Source of the DNA: Ipomoea triloba
Lineage: Eukaryota; Streptophyta; Magnoliopsida; Solanales; Convolvulaceae
Assembly: GCF_003576645.1 (NCBI RefSeq)
Contig: NC_044924.1
Coordinates: forward strand, 27,788,556 to 27,852,555
Length of the DNA: 64,000 nucleotides
Direction: 5' to 3'
Shown here: positions 31,741 to 44,837 of the stretch, in pieces
Position numbering within the stretch: position 1 is the first letter of the stretch
How the letters are laid out: every line of letters begins with the position of its first letter
Made by a program: the position numbers and the translations under genes
Notes under the pieces: generated by a model
What the model was told of the DNA's origin: nothing
Seen by the model: only the letters and a program-made list of their open reading frames with translations
Database searches by the model: none

Positions 31741-31975
31741 TATGTATGGGTAATTAATTTATGGACTTGGGTTAGAGTTGTATTATTAGATGTTTTATTC
31801 TTGATTATTGCATAAACAGAATTTTTGCATAAGGTTATTGAGTTTATGAAGAATTTGTGATTGTATCTTGTTAATGTTTGGTTTACAACATTTATTAGCA
31901 TGCTAGCTTTTGGAGAATTCTTGGCTACAACGAGAGTTGGGTCAAGATTCCAAGCCACTCTTGACATAAACTCTA
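31741..31975. other. duplicated block copy 2, left part
   Basis: Matches 6390-6625 of copy 1, ending at 'gacataaactcta', where the Helitron complex begins. Confidence 0.8.
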
Positions 31976-33076
31976 CTAGTGTATTATCCGTGCGATGCAC
32001 GGATAAAATTTTTTAATTATATGTTTATATAATAAAATTAATGATAAATTATAAATAACTCTAATATTTGAAATTATAAGATATGTATATTGGTGTTGAA
32101 ATTGATTACTTAAAAATTATATTAGGAAAAAGTCTAAACAAAAAAGTAGAACGAAGAGAAGGACTAATTGATACACAGTATTATTTTAAGTAACAAAAAT
32201 CATATGAAGGGAATCTCTATGTTTAATTACGATTAAAGTGTTAAACACACAGGTTGATATTATGGACATAATATGTGTATATTTAATTTCTTTTAATTAT
32301 AGACATAATATATGTATGTTTATTTTCATTTAATTATCCACCGTAATATGTGTATGTTTAATTTTATATATGGACAGAAAAAGTTACCATTAATTTCAAT
32401 AAAAATGAGGTCGTTTTATTATGACTACAATATAGTAATTAAGGAGTATATATTATACTTAATTAATATTATATGCTAATTATGACATCCATGTAATCTG
32501 AATAATTATGATAAATAAAGAGTATATATTATTCTTATTAAAATAATATATGTATGTTTAATTTTGGACGTAATATGTGTATGTTTAATTTTCTATATGG
32601 GCAGAAAAATTTATCATTAATTCCAATAAAAAAGAGATCATTTTATTATGATTACAATATAGTACTTAGGGAGTTTATATTATACTTAGTTTGTATTAAT
32701 TCCTTAATTGCCATAATTTTTAAGATTTTATTCAAAAGTAATCAAAGGAAGTGCACGGATAATTGATATTATTTGAAGTAAAAAAAAATATAAAATCATC
32801 CTAAGAAAAGATTCTCTATGTTTAATTACCATAATAAATTTAGATGTTAAATATGGTTGTTAATTACCATTTAGATGGTAAATAATATAGTGTAATTGCC
32901 TATATAGATTATCATAATAATAAACGGGTTAACATATGTATCAGTATTATATATAAAAAGGAATTGAAGGAAGCCTTTTAGGTAAATTATATTAGAAAAA
33001 GTCAATTTATTAAAATATTATAGTAAAATTATATTAGAAAATTGATTAGCTGTTTAATTAGGATCTTAATAATTGG

Positions 33077-33121
<45 letters not shown>
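33077..33121. repeat. (TTA)n microsatellite
   Basis: Perfect ATT/TTA run inside the Helitron complex. A similar run lies at about 40738-40783. Confidence 0.95.
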
Positions 33122-33122
<1 letters not shown>

Positions 33123-33957
33123 GTCCTAAGTATAATCCATCTATTATTATTTTTGTTGTTCCCATAAATTCATTCATTAATTCTTGAATTCCTTAACTCC
33201 TTAAATCAATATTACCATAATAAATGGATTACCATATAGATCAATATTATTAAAAAAATGGAGAAAAATATGATAGGAAAATTATATTAGAGGAATTATA
33301 TTAGAAAATTGATTAGCTAGTCTCAATCCTATTAATTATTTCTAATTCTATATTTGTAATTATCTTTATAAACGACGAATTTAATTGAAAAATTTAATTA
33401 AGAACTTATTATATTAAGAGTTTTGAATTATTATTACTCCGTATTATGGATCATAGTAACTTATAACACTCTAATTTCCATATTCAAAATTAAGGGTAAA
33501 ATTCTTCCCTTACATAAACATCTAACTCATGGGTGTTATCATCACACTGAGGTATTTCTCCTATATCTAAACGCTAAGACTAATTTACAACCTAATCCAA
33601 ACGCTAAGGCTAATTTACAACCTAAAATAAATAATTCAAGTCCAACTTAATACGGTAAATTGAAATAAATATACAATCATATACTTTTCAAGATAATAAA
33701 TCTACTACAAAGTCTATTCTTAGATAGACTTAATCCATCCTTTCTTAGATCCATCGTGAATTACTACCCATCTTCACCTGTAAAAAAAAAAAAATCATTT
33801 AACATAAAAACATGGTGTAGACAAAGTTAGCATAGGCTTGGATATTTATATATTTTCGTCCTACTACTACAACAACATAAAGCAATCACTACCTCATCAT
33901 CACCATCTAATCATCCAGAATTTTTACCATCACAGGTTCAAGGCGAGAGAGAATAGA

Positions 33958-33979
33958 GGGGGGGGGGGGGGGGGGGGGG
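33958..33979 (+). repeat. G22 homopolymer
   Basis: Twenty-two consecutive G within a purine-rich stretch. The exact length in assemblies is unreliable. It is able in principle to form a G-quadruplex. Confidence 0.9.
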
Positions 33980-34495
33980 AGGGGAAGAGACATGGTGATG
34001 GGGTGATGAAAAACTGGCGAGAGATAGAGAATCATGGATGAGAAAGAGAGCATGTAGGGAAAAGAAAATAGCATAACTAAGAGAGATGAAAATTGGTGAT
34101 GATAGTTGACTGGGTTTCTTCTTATATTTATAGTTATAAAGAGAGAGATAGAGAGTGGTAGATGGAAGAGGAAAATAAATGGTAGTACTTCACATGCATG
34201 AATTAGGGAGGTTATTTAGGTGCTACATAATTCTGCCCCCTATTAGCTAAATTAATTAAGGGAAGATTAGGTCATTTGGGTGGTTGTTTGTCCCAAAAAT
34301 TAGCAAAGAAACTGTCAATCTCTCAAAATAAATTTGAGGAAATAAATTTAATTGGAGGAGAATAAATTTTGAGATAGGAAATTTGGATTAATTTTTATAG
34401 TATTACCATTTTTGTCTTTATTATTATTATATTATATTATATTATATATTATATTATTATTGTTGTTGTTGTTGTTGTTATATGTGTGTGCGTGT

Positions 34496-36026
34496 CTGTG
34501 TAATAATTTGTGAATTGAAATAAATTGTATAATTGTATGGGCTTAATAATCTATTATTTTAGCACAAATTGCAATTATATATATAGTTAGTTAGTTAATA
34601 AAATCAATGATTTTTAATTAAATAATTATGAGATTGATTTTACAAAAATGTCCTTAAGTTTTGGGGGGAAAATTTAGCTAGGCACTTCTGTTATTATATA
34701 TAATATAGATATAGATATAGATATAGATTATTATTATTATTATTATTACTAGTATTTTCGCTCATGCATTGCACGGAATGAATTTGTTATAATATTTAAA
34801 GAATATTTGGATCAATATACAATTATATATATTATAACATCGAATATTATATAGCGCAATTGATGAAATTGATTGGATCAATTATGTTTTCTGATGTTTT
34901 CCTTTGAATTAGAACAAATAATTGTCCAATTACCCGGGCGTGGATAATTTTTTTTATTATATATTGAGATAATAAAAATAAAGATGAAATTATAAAAAAA
35001 TTCTAATATTGAACGTGTACATTTATTTGATTATAAGATTAGTACAAAAATATTACTCAATTAATTGAATAATATATGACTTGTTTGTCTAAAATTATCT
35101 TAAAAAGATCTATAAGTAATATGACTTATATAATTATATTATGACTTATATAATTATATTATTACTAAAATAAATATGAGAAAATGAGAAATAAATTAAT
35201 TGTAATTATTATAAAAATAAATTCAACGATCAATGCTTAACTTAATTATCATAATAATTATTAGGCAATTATTATTAGTCAATTACACTAATATATGTGT
35301 AATTATACTTTTATACTTTAAGTATATTCATTTTCCCCATATTGCATTTAGTTTTATCTTCCTCCTCCATATTTGAATGAATTAATTTTGATTATTATAA
35401 AAATCTAACAACACATGTTCAATTAATTTTTTTAAAGTTTAAATAACTTAGAGTTTTCAAAAGGAAAGTATAATTAACTGTTAAAGTTTTTAAATAATTT
35501 TCAGTCAATTAGTAATATCCTTTTCTTTTCCCGATAAATGATTTTACTTTTATTAATAGTGTTGATACGTGAGTATACATATTATCAATTTATAGATATT
35601 AGTTAATTTCTATTTTACATTTTCTTAACAAATAAGCTTTATTAATTATTTGACCAATAAAATATTTCATCAATTGACTACAAAAGTTTAGGCGGTGAAT
35701 GAAATAGGAGGATTTTACTTTTATATATAGTATAGAATATAGATTACGATCTTTTTATATTTTAAATCAATTAGTAATATCATTTTTCTATGAATAATGG
35801 TCAAATAAACCACTGAACTACACACAAAATTGCAATTAAGCCATCGAACTAAAAAAGAATGCAATTGGATTCCTGAACTATATAAACTCATGCAATTAAG
35901 TACAAATTGACATGTTTTCAAAAAAAAAAAAGTCCAAATTGACCTATTTACCTACAATTGTGATGACATGGTGGTTACAAATTTTAAAATAAACTTTTTA
36001 AATAATTTTAATTAAAATAATTAAAT
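34496..36026. repeat. segment A, first copy
   Basis: Repeated base for base at 36028-37538 (offset 1532) as far as I can compare, separated by a single N. Contains Helitron-like ends and part of a foldback MITE (about 35800-35970). Confidence 0.9.
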
Positions 36027-36027
36027 N
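36027..36027. other. assembly gap (single N)
   Basis: A lone N between two identical 1.5-kb segments. Confidence 1.
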
Positions 36028-37538
36028 CTGTGTAATAATTTGTGAATTGAAATAAATTGTATAATTGTATGGGCTTAATAATCTATTATTTTAGCACAAA
36101 TTGCAATTATATATATAGTTAGTTAGTTAATAAAATCAATGATTTTTAATTAAATAATTATGAGATTGATTTTACAAAAATGTCCTTAAGTTTTGGGGGG
36201 AAAATTTAGCTAGGCACTTCTGTTATTATATATAATATAGATATAGATATAGATATAGATTATTATTATTATTATTATTACTAGTATTTTCGCTCATGCA
36301 TTGCACGGAATGAATTTGTTATAATATTTAAAGAATATTTGGATCAATATACAATTATATATATTATAACATCGAATATTATATAGCGCAATTGATGAAA
36401 TTGATTGGATCAATTATGTTTTCTGATGTTTTCCTTTGAATTAGAACAAATAATTGTCCAATTACCCGGGCGTGGATAATTTTTTTTATTATATATTGAG
36501 ATAATAAAAATAAAGATGAAATTATAAAAAAATTCTAATATTGAACGTGTACATTTATTTGATTATAAGATTAGTACAAAAATATTACTCAATTAATTGA
36601 ATAATATATGACTTGTTTGTCTAAAATTATCTTAAAAAGATCTATAAGTAATATGACTTATATAATTATATTATGACTTATATAATTATATTATTACTAA
36701 AATAAATATGAGAAAATGAGAAATAAATTAATTGTAATTATTATAAAAATAAATTCAACGATCAATGCTTAACTTAATTATCATAATAATTATTAGGCAA
36801 TTATTATTAGTCAATTACACTAATATATGTGTAATTATACTTTTATACTTTAAGTATATTCATTTTCCCCATATTGCATTTAGTTTTATCTTCCTCCTCC
36901 ATATTTGAATGAATTAATTTTGATTATTATAAAAATCTAACAACACATGTTCAATTAATTTTTTTAAAGTTTAAATAACTTAGAGTTTTCAAAAGGAAAG
37001 TATAATTAACTGTTAAAGTTTTTAAATAATTTTCAGTCAATTAGTAATATCCTTTTCTTTTCCCGATAAATGATTTTACTTTTATTAATAGTGTTGATAC
37101 GTGAGTATACATATTATCAATTTATAGATATTAGTTAATTTCTATTTTACATTTTCTTAACAAATAAGCTTTATTAATTATTTGACCAATAAAATATTTC
37201 ATCAATTGACTACAAAAGTTTAGGCGGTGAATGAAATAGGAGGATTTTACTTTTATATATAGTATAGAATATAGATTACGATCTTTTTATATTTTAAATC
37301 AATTAGTAATATCATTTTTCTATGAATAATGGTCAAATAAACCACTGAACTACACACAAAATTGCAATTAAGCCATCGAACTAAAAAAGAATGCAATTGG
37401 ATTCCTGAACTATATAAACTCATGCAATTAAGTACAAATTGACATGTTTTCAAAAAAAAAAAAGTCCAAATTGACCTATTTACCTACAATTGTGATGACA
37501 TGGTGGTTACAAATTTTAAAATAAACTTTTTAAATAAT
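36028..37538. repeat. segment A, second copy (probable assembly duplicate)
   Basis: Same sequence as 34496-36006, including the identical short open frame (35721 and 37253). Terminates at an N (37539). Confidence 0.9.
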
Positions 37539-37539
37539 N

Positions 37540-39069
37540 TAAACTTTTTAAATAATTTTAATTAAAATAATTAAATAATAATAATAATAATAAAATTTAA
37601 AAAAAAAAACAGACGTCTCCGGCAGTTCTTCTATTTTTTTAATTATTAGTGCCGATTGTTATGTGTAAATTAATATCAGGCAACCTTATCTAGGAAAAAT
37701 GAAAAGAATTACGTAGTAATATTTACCTAATTTTCGTTCCATTTTTAATTGATGATGTAGAATATTATTATTGAAATATTTCCGTTTCATTTTTAATTTC
37801 CGTTCCTTTTTTAATTTATCTTTAATATTGTTTATAATATGCCTTTATTATTAATGATGTAGAATGTTTTCCTTTTTTAATTAAATTGCAATGATATGAC
37901 CATTTCCTTTTTCATTTTAGTTAATTATGGATATTTTTTTTATTTACAGTCAATTATTAATATTCATTTCCTTTTATATATTCATTTTAGTCAATTTTTT
38001 TTTAATTTTCAGTTAATTAGTCAATTAGAATAATAGATCCACTGCTATTTTTACCTAATTTCTGTTCTATTTTTAATTAATGATGTAGAATATTATTATT
38101 GAAATATTTTCATTCTATTTTTAATTTACCTTTACTATTGTTTAAAATTTAAAATATGCCTTTACTATTCTTATGTTTTTATATATATAGTATAGATTAA
38201 TATTATGTTAATTATGACGTCCATGTATTATGAATAAGTATGGTAATTAAGGAGTATATATTATAATTAAAAAATAATGTATATTTTAATTTCGTTTAAT
38301 TATGGACGTAATATGTGTATGTTTAATTTTCTTTAATTTTATCCGTAATATATATGTGTATGTTTAATTTTCTTTAATTATGTCCGTAATATGTGTACCA
38401 TTAATTTCTTTAATTGATTAGATAAAATTACGGCAAGTATAAAAAACCGTTTAATAAAAGTATAATGTTTGAACTAATTTCTCAATGACCATAATTATTA
38501 AGATTTTATTCCAAAGTAACCATTAGCAAAATTTTATATGTGTAATAATTTGTGAATTGAAATAATTTACATAATTGTATGGACGTAATAATATGTGAAT
38601 TAGCATAATAATACGTGAATTGAAATAATTATCATAATTTTGTTAATCTCCTCTAATTATGGATGTAATATGTGTATTATCAATTTCGTTAATTGATTTG
38701 ATAAAATTTATATTACGAACAACAATATTAATTCATTAGTTGTCATAATTTTTAAGATTTTATTCAAAAGTAATCAAATGAAATGCACGGGTAATTGACA
38801 TTATCTGAAGTAAAAATATATAAAATTATCGTAAGAATGAAATCTCTATGTTTAATGACCATAATAAATTTAGATGTTAAATATAGTGTAATTACCATGG
38901 ATTATTTAGATGGTAAATAGTATATGGTAATTACCTATATAGATTAGCATATTAAACAGATTAACATATGGAACATGTTATAAAAAAGGAAGGAAGCCTT
39001 TTAGATAAAATATATTAGGAATAATATCAATTAAATAAAATATCATAGGAATTTCTCAATTCTATATTT
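37540..39069. repeat. segment B, first copy
   Basis: Begins with the bases that end the first copy of segment A ('taaactttttaaataatttt') and is repeated at 39071-40600 (offset 1531) after another single N at 39070. Confidence 0.9.
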
Positions 39070-39070
39070 N

Positions 39071-40600
39071 TAAACTTTTTAAATAATTTTAATTAAAATA
39101 ATTAAATAATAATAATAATAATAAAATTTAAAAAAAAAAACAGACGTCTCCGGCAGTTCTTCTATTTTTTTAATTATTAGTGCCGATTGTTATGTGTAAA
39201 TTAATATCAGGCAACCTTATCTAGGAAAAATGAAAAGAATTACGTAGTAATATTTACCTAATTTTCGTTCCATTTTTAATTGATGATGTAGAATATTATT
39301 ATTGAAATATTTCCGTTTCATTTTTAATTTCCGTTCCTTTTTTAATTTATCTTTAATATTGTTTATAATATGCCTTTATTATTAATGATGTAGAATGTTT
39401 TCCTTTTTTAATTAAATTGCAATGATATGACCATTTCCTTTTTCATTTTAGTTAATTATGGATATTTTTTTTATTTACAGTCAATTATTAATATTCATTT
39501 CCTTTTATATATTCATTTTAGTCAATTTTTTTTTAATTTTCAGTTAATTAGTCAATTAGAATAATAGATCCACTGCTATTTTTACCTAATTTCTGTTCTA
39601 TTTTTAATTAATGATGTAGAATATTATTATTGAAATATTTTCATTCTATTTTTAATTTACCTTTACTATTGTTTAAAATTTAAAATATGCCTTTACTATT
39701 CTTATGTTTTTATATATATAGTATAGATTAATATTATGTTAATTATGACGTCCATGTATTATGAATAAGTATGGTAATTAAGGAGTATATATTATAATTA
39801 AAAAATAATGTATATTTTAATTTCGTTTAATTATGGACGTAATATGTGTATGTTTAATTTTCTTTAATTTTATCCGTAATATATATGTGTATGTTTAATT
39901 TTCTTTAATTATGTCCGTAATATGTGTACCATTAATTTCTTTAATTGATTAGATAAAATTACGGCAAGTATAAAAAACCGTTTAATAAAAGTATAATGTT
40001 TGAACTAATTTCTCAATGACCATAATTATTAAGATTTTATTCCAAAGTAACCATTAGCAAAATTTTATATGTGTAATAATTTGTGAATTGAAATAATTTA
40101 CATAATTGTATGGACGTAATAATATGTGAATTAGCATAATAATACGTGAATTGAAATAATTATCATAATTTTGTTAATCTCCTCTAATTATGGATGTAAT
40201 ATGTGTATTATCAATTTCGTTAATTGATTTGATAAAATTTATATTACGAACAACAATATTAATTCATTAGTTGTCATAATTTTTAAGATTTTATTCAAAA
40301 GTAATCAAATGAAATGCACGGGTAATTGACATTATCTGAAGTAAAAATATATAAAATTATCGTAAGAATGAAATCTCTATGTTTAATGACCATAATAAAT
40401 TTAGATGTTAAATATAGTGTAATTACCATGGATTATTTAGATGGTAAATAGTATATGGTAATTACCTATATAGATTAGCATATTAAACAGATTAACATAT
40501 GGAACATGTTATAAAAAAGGAAGGAAGCCTTTTAGATAAAATATATTAGGAATAATATCAATTAAATAAAATATCATAGGAATTTCTCAATTCTATATTT
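39071..40600. repeat. segment B, second copy (probable assembly duplicate)
   Basis: Identical to 37540-39069 as far as I can compare, then continues uninterrupted into 40601 onwards. Confidence 0.9.
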
Positions 40601-40736
40601 ATAATTACCTTTATAAACAAATTTAATAGGAAAATTTAGTTACAAACTTATATTAAGAGTTATGGATTATTATTATATTATTATTATTAGGAAAATTATA
40701 TTAAGAATTTTAGATTATTATTACTACGAAGTATAA

Positions 40737-40786
<50 letters not shown>

Positions 40787-41861
40787 TAACATAATAGATT
40801 TTAAATCGAGGCTACAAAATTTAATATTATTATTTCATTTATTCAAGTATAGTAATCACCATTTTTTAACTAAGTGTGAATTAGTATTGTGCAATTAATG
40901 ATAAAGATTAATAATAATTGGAATCAACAATCAATGATACAATAACCCATGTTTAGCTTCCAATGCACCATTTTTATAAAATGAAGAATTGGAATGGTAA
41001 AACGAACAATTGGAATGAATAATTGAGGATTTATTCAAGTATAGTAACCACCATTTTTACCAAATTACATAAGCATCCGTAAATGAGGAAGATCAAGATT
41101 GCAATTCTATAATATATAGATGAGCATCCGTAGATTGCTAGTTATTTTGCACAGTACAACTAAAAAGATGGATAGTTAAATAAGGTATCATCATTCAAAA
41201 TCTTGTAATACAAAGTTACAATACAATGTTTTTCTATTAGAAATTACCAATCAAAGTAATGTGATTAAAATATATAATTATAGAAAACATTTGATTGTTC
41301 ACCAAAATTGTAATTTTACATACGTGATACGCCCATGGCAAAATTGGCCTAGCTACTTGAAACCTTATCAGCAAAAATTAAAGCATATTGAGCTGTTAAA
41401 ATCAAACTAAATCACAGTACTACAAAATACTCTATGGAATGCAGACTGCACCATAAGGATCTCCAACATGCAGAATGAATCAACTAAAAATTAAATCATA
41501 CCGCATACCATAACAATTCTACGCGTGTTAAAGTTCGATATTCGACTTCGTAGAATTGCAGATTATAGATCTCTAACTAATAGTGAGAGCACAGATATTG
41601 GTACGTTGTGAGAGAAGAGTCATTTCTCATCATTATATAGTGGAGGATAAACATAATATGGAAGATTTTTCAAAAGGAAAGTATAATTAATTTTAATTTT
41701 ATGTAAATATAGATGATTGACATGTAAAAATTTTACTACAATATTATATAATTTTTTCATTCTAATATAGTTAATTACATGTCAATTATATAAATATATA
41801 TAGATATATAGATATAGATATAGATTATCATATCACTAATCACCAATCACCAATTAATTAA

Positions 41862-41911
<50 letters not shown>

Positions 41912-42300
41912 TATAACAATATTACCATATCAATAATCACCAATCACCAATTAATTATTCTTTTTTAAAATAATCACCAATTAATTAATTAATATTAGTA
42001 TATATTAATATATTATATATTAATATATTAATATTAAGAATAATACCATATACCATATTATCAATTATCAATTATATATCACCAATCACCCATCACCCAT
42101 TAATATTAACAATATTACCATATTATCATATTATCATTATCATATATTACCATAATAATATTATAGGATGGATAATTAATAAAATAATAAATAAAATAAA
42201 TGATTTTACCAAAATACCCCTAAGTTTTGGGGGGAAAATTTGAGAGGAGGAAATTGTTTTTATATATAGTATAGATTGTTGTTGTTGTTGTTGTTGTTAT
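40601..42300. other. Helitron interior, no gene
   Basis: AT-rich with (TTA)n, an (AT)n run at about 41866-41906 and repeated 'atcaccaatcaccaatt' words. 42300-42549 repeats the 34455-34727 end sequence, i.e. two Helitron copies of one family share this 5' terminus. Confidence 0.5.
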
Positions 42301-42549
42301 ATGTGTGTGCGTGTCTGTGTAATAATTTGTGAATTGAAATAAATTGTATAATTGTATGGGCTTAATAATCTATTATTTTAGCACAAATTGCAATTATATA
42401 TATAGTTAGTAAGTTAATAAAATCAATGATTTTTAATTAAATAATTATGAGATTGATTTTACAAAAATGTCCTTAAGTTTTGGGGGGAAAATTTAGCTAG
42501 GCACTTCTGTTATTATATAGATATATATAGATATAGATATAGATATAGA

Positions 42550-43212
42550 TTTCTTCCTATTAAAAAACGGAGAAATTGGGATCGGAGCTTTTGATACTTT
42601 GAGTGTTTGATGGACTTGAAATTGATACATCCTAAGAGTGAGGCAATTCCTTGTTCTAATATTTGTTTATTGATCATGAGAGTGGCTTATAAACTAGGAT
42701 TCTTACGTACGTTCTTTCAATTTCTCGGTTGTGTGATTTTTCCCAATCCTTAGGTTGTGTTTTGCATCTATATGTTACCACTCTCTAACTTGAGTCTTAT
42801 TTTCTTTATTCTATGTTCATCTCTTCTTTATATGTGTTTGTTCTATCTTGTTTGATATTATTTAGCTTCTAGTTAATTTCCTAAGGCTAGTGACTAGTTG
42901 TTTGTGATTGCATATTACGTGCTATAATCACCGCCCATTGCTCAACTCTAGGAAAAAAAACATTTGTAATTTAGAAATCGAAATTAAGTAGGTAATACAA
43001 TTAAAATTTAAAAAGGTTATAAATTTGATCTTTTTCAAGTCTTTCAAGTCATCTATATTTTATTCAATTCACATGTGTTGATTGGCCAACTGCATAAAAT
43101 CTTGTACATAAAAGTGTCTCTATAAAACTCCTAAAGGCATCTAGTATTCACCTTTGGGTCAAGGAAACACGAAAAAAGAACAAAACCGAGTGGGTCAGCA
43201 TTTAACAGCAAA
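42550..43212. other. duplicated block copy 2, flank of tRNA-Glu
   Basis: Continues the copy 1 alignment (6630-7030, then 7490-7818). No gene. Confidence 0.7.
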
Positions 43213-43285
43213 TCCGTTGTAGTCTAGTTGGTTAGGATACTCGGCTCTCACCCGAGAGACCCGGGTTCAATTCCCGGCAACGGAA
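43213..43285 (+). tRNA. tRNA-Glu (anticodon CUC)
   Basis: Identical to the gene at 7819-7891 except T-loop TTCAATT instead of TTCGATT. The 7-bp acceptor stem, D-arm, CTC anticodon loop and T-stem are all intact, with A discriminator at 43285 and a T5 terminator at 43287-43291. Probably functional. Confidence 0.96.
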
Positions 43286-43287
43286 CT

Positions 43288-44130
43288 TTTTCCAATGTTA
43301 TTCTCAGCTTTGGCGCATGGTACTCTGTCTTGGCCAGCTTGATGAGCTTCTGTAAAATCCTTAGATCTTGGGCAGACTGAATTGCAGTGTTTGATGATTA
43401 GTATGCATACCAAAGTGATCTATTTAAAATGCTTAGGCCAACACAACCAGAAATGAGACAATAGGCAATGTCATGTGGTGCCTAGCTTCAAGCAGAGACA
43501 TAGAAATGAGGAATCACATGGTTTTGTTTTCCAATCATTTCGTTGATTCAATCAAATTGATGGTTTTGTTTTCCAATGTTATTCTCAGCTTTGGCGCATG
43601 GTACTCTGTCTTGGCCAGCTTGATGAGCTTCTGTAAAATCCTTAGATCTTGGGCAGACTGAATTGCAGTGTTTGATGATTAGTATGCATACCAAAGTGAT
43701 CTATTTAAAATGCTTAGGCCAACACAACCAGAAATGAGACAATAGGCAATGTCATGTGGTGCCTAGCTTCAAGCAGAGACATAGAAATGAGGAATCACAT
43801 GGTTTTGTTTTCCAATCATTTCGTTGATTCAATCAAATTGATGGTTTTGTTTTCCAATGTTATTCTCAGCTTTGGCGCATGGTACTCTGTCTTGGCCAGC
43901 TTGATGAGCTTCTGTAAAATCCTTAGATCTTGGGCAGACTGAATTGCAGTGTTTGATGATTAGTATGCATACCAAAGTGATCTATTTAAAATGCTTAGGC
44001 CAACACAACCAGAAATGAGACAATAGGCAATGTCATGTGGTGCCTAGCTTCAAGCAGAGACATAGAAATGAGGAATCACATGGTTTTGTTTTCCAATCAT
44101 TTCGTTGATTCAATCAAATTGATGGTTTTG
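43288..44130. repeat. 281-bp tandem triplication of a SAUR promoter fragment
   Basis: Three apparently identical units start at 43288, 43569 and 43850; a partial fourth repeat of the last 42 bp follows at 44131. Each holds the remnant of the minus-strand SAUR 5' end ('tggccagcttgatgagcttc') and its TATA-like 'gatctatttaaaatgc'. The unit edges share 'ttttccaat', a likely microhomology for the duplication. The two 62-residue open frames inside are by-products. Confidence 0.95.
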
Positions 44131-44541
44131 TTTTCCAATCATTTCGTTGATTCAATCAAATTGATTAAGCTATCTTATAGGTGAATACCATTAACTTACT
44201 GCTCTCTATCCTCATATTCCATTTGAAAGGCTTTCATGTATTCACAGAAGTGGTTAAGACATCCCCATCTGTTCAATTTCATTGAAACATGTAGTAATGA
44301 TGACCTCATTCTTTATGATATTTGAAAGACAAAACTGTTTGGTAATGTCTATTATCTATCTAGCTAGCTGGCTGCCCTCCAATCCAAATTTCTCTTGCCC
44401 ACTCAATAAACACATATGAGTTTGTATTCACCCATCCACTCAACAACTTCGTCCACATAAACCTTATTGTCTGTCTTCACAAATCTTTTATATATCTTCT
44501 TCAAGTAACAGTGCTTCTAATTTCAAGAAAAACATTTGAGC
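44131..44541 (+). promoter_or_regulatory. defective promoter of SAUR unit E
   Basis: Aligns with 8190-8590 but lacks about 26 bp: 'cactcaata' joins directly to 'aacacatatgag', removing the 'cctccctaaggatctat' segment and the TATA box found in the other units. Confidence 0.7.
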
Positions 44542-44837
44542 ATGGCAATTAGTATGTCAAATATTCTTCGTGCTAAGCAAGGCCTCAGAAGATCATATTC
44601 GAGAACAAGCAAAGAAAGTGAGGTTCCAAAGGGGCACATTGCAGTTTATGTTGGCGAATGCGAAAAGAAGCGTTTTGTTATTCCAATGTCGTACTTGAAA
44701 GACCCTTCATTCCAAGACTTGCTTAATCAAGCTGAGGAGGAATTCGGGTTTGATCATTAAATGGGTGGATCGGACTCACAATACCTTGTTTGGAGGATAC
44801 TTTCCTTGACATCATCTCTAGTTCAAGAAGATTTTGA
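44542..44837 (+). pseudogene. SAUR pseudogene, short type
   Basis: Starts at ATG ([17 protein letters not shown]) and reads a normal SAUR core ([30 protein letters not shown]) for 72 codons, then hits TAA at 44758-44760 where the paralogues have CCA (Pro). Eight bases on, a 5-bp insertion (ggatcgga for gga) shifts the frame before LTIPC. The remainder to TGA 44835-44837 is recognisable SAUR. With the TATA box also missing it is very likely dead. A 72-residue product without the C-terminal third would lack the LTIPC strand. Confidence 0.9.

Larger units (their letters stand above)
31976..42549 (-). mobile_element. nested non-autonomous Helitron complex
   Basis: On the minus strand it starts TCTATATCTATAT (5' end at 42549) and ends with a hairpin CCGTGCatcGCACGG, 'ataatacactag' (3' end at 31976), i.e. 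the TC...hairpin...CTAG structure of Helitrons, inserted exactly between A (31975) and T (42550) without target duplication. The uninterrupted site is in copy 1 at about 6616-6636. Other Helitron-like ends inside (a 5' TC end at 34727, a CTAG 3' end at 34749, and 'ctatactatatataaaa' ends near 35735, 38200 and 42265) indicate nesting. No Rep/helicase coding sequence is seen. About 3 kb of its length is probably assembly duplication. Confidence 0.8.

Noticed and set aside
35721..37453. Two identical 66-residue minus-strand open frames as a gene family
   Set aside because: They are the same sequence in the two copies of segment A, which looks like an assembly duplication.
43473..43942. Two identical 62-residue open frames
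   Set aside because: They lie in the 281-bp triplicated SAUR promoter remnant and have no protein-like features.
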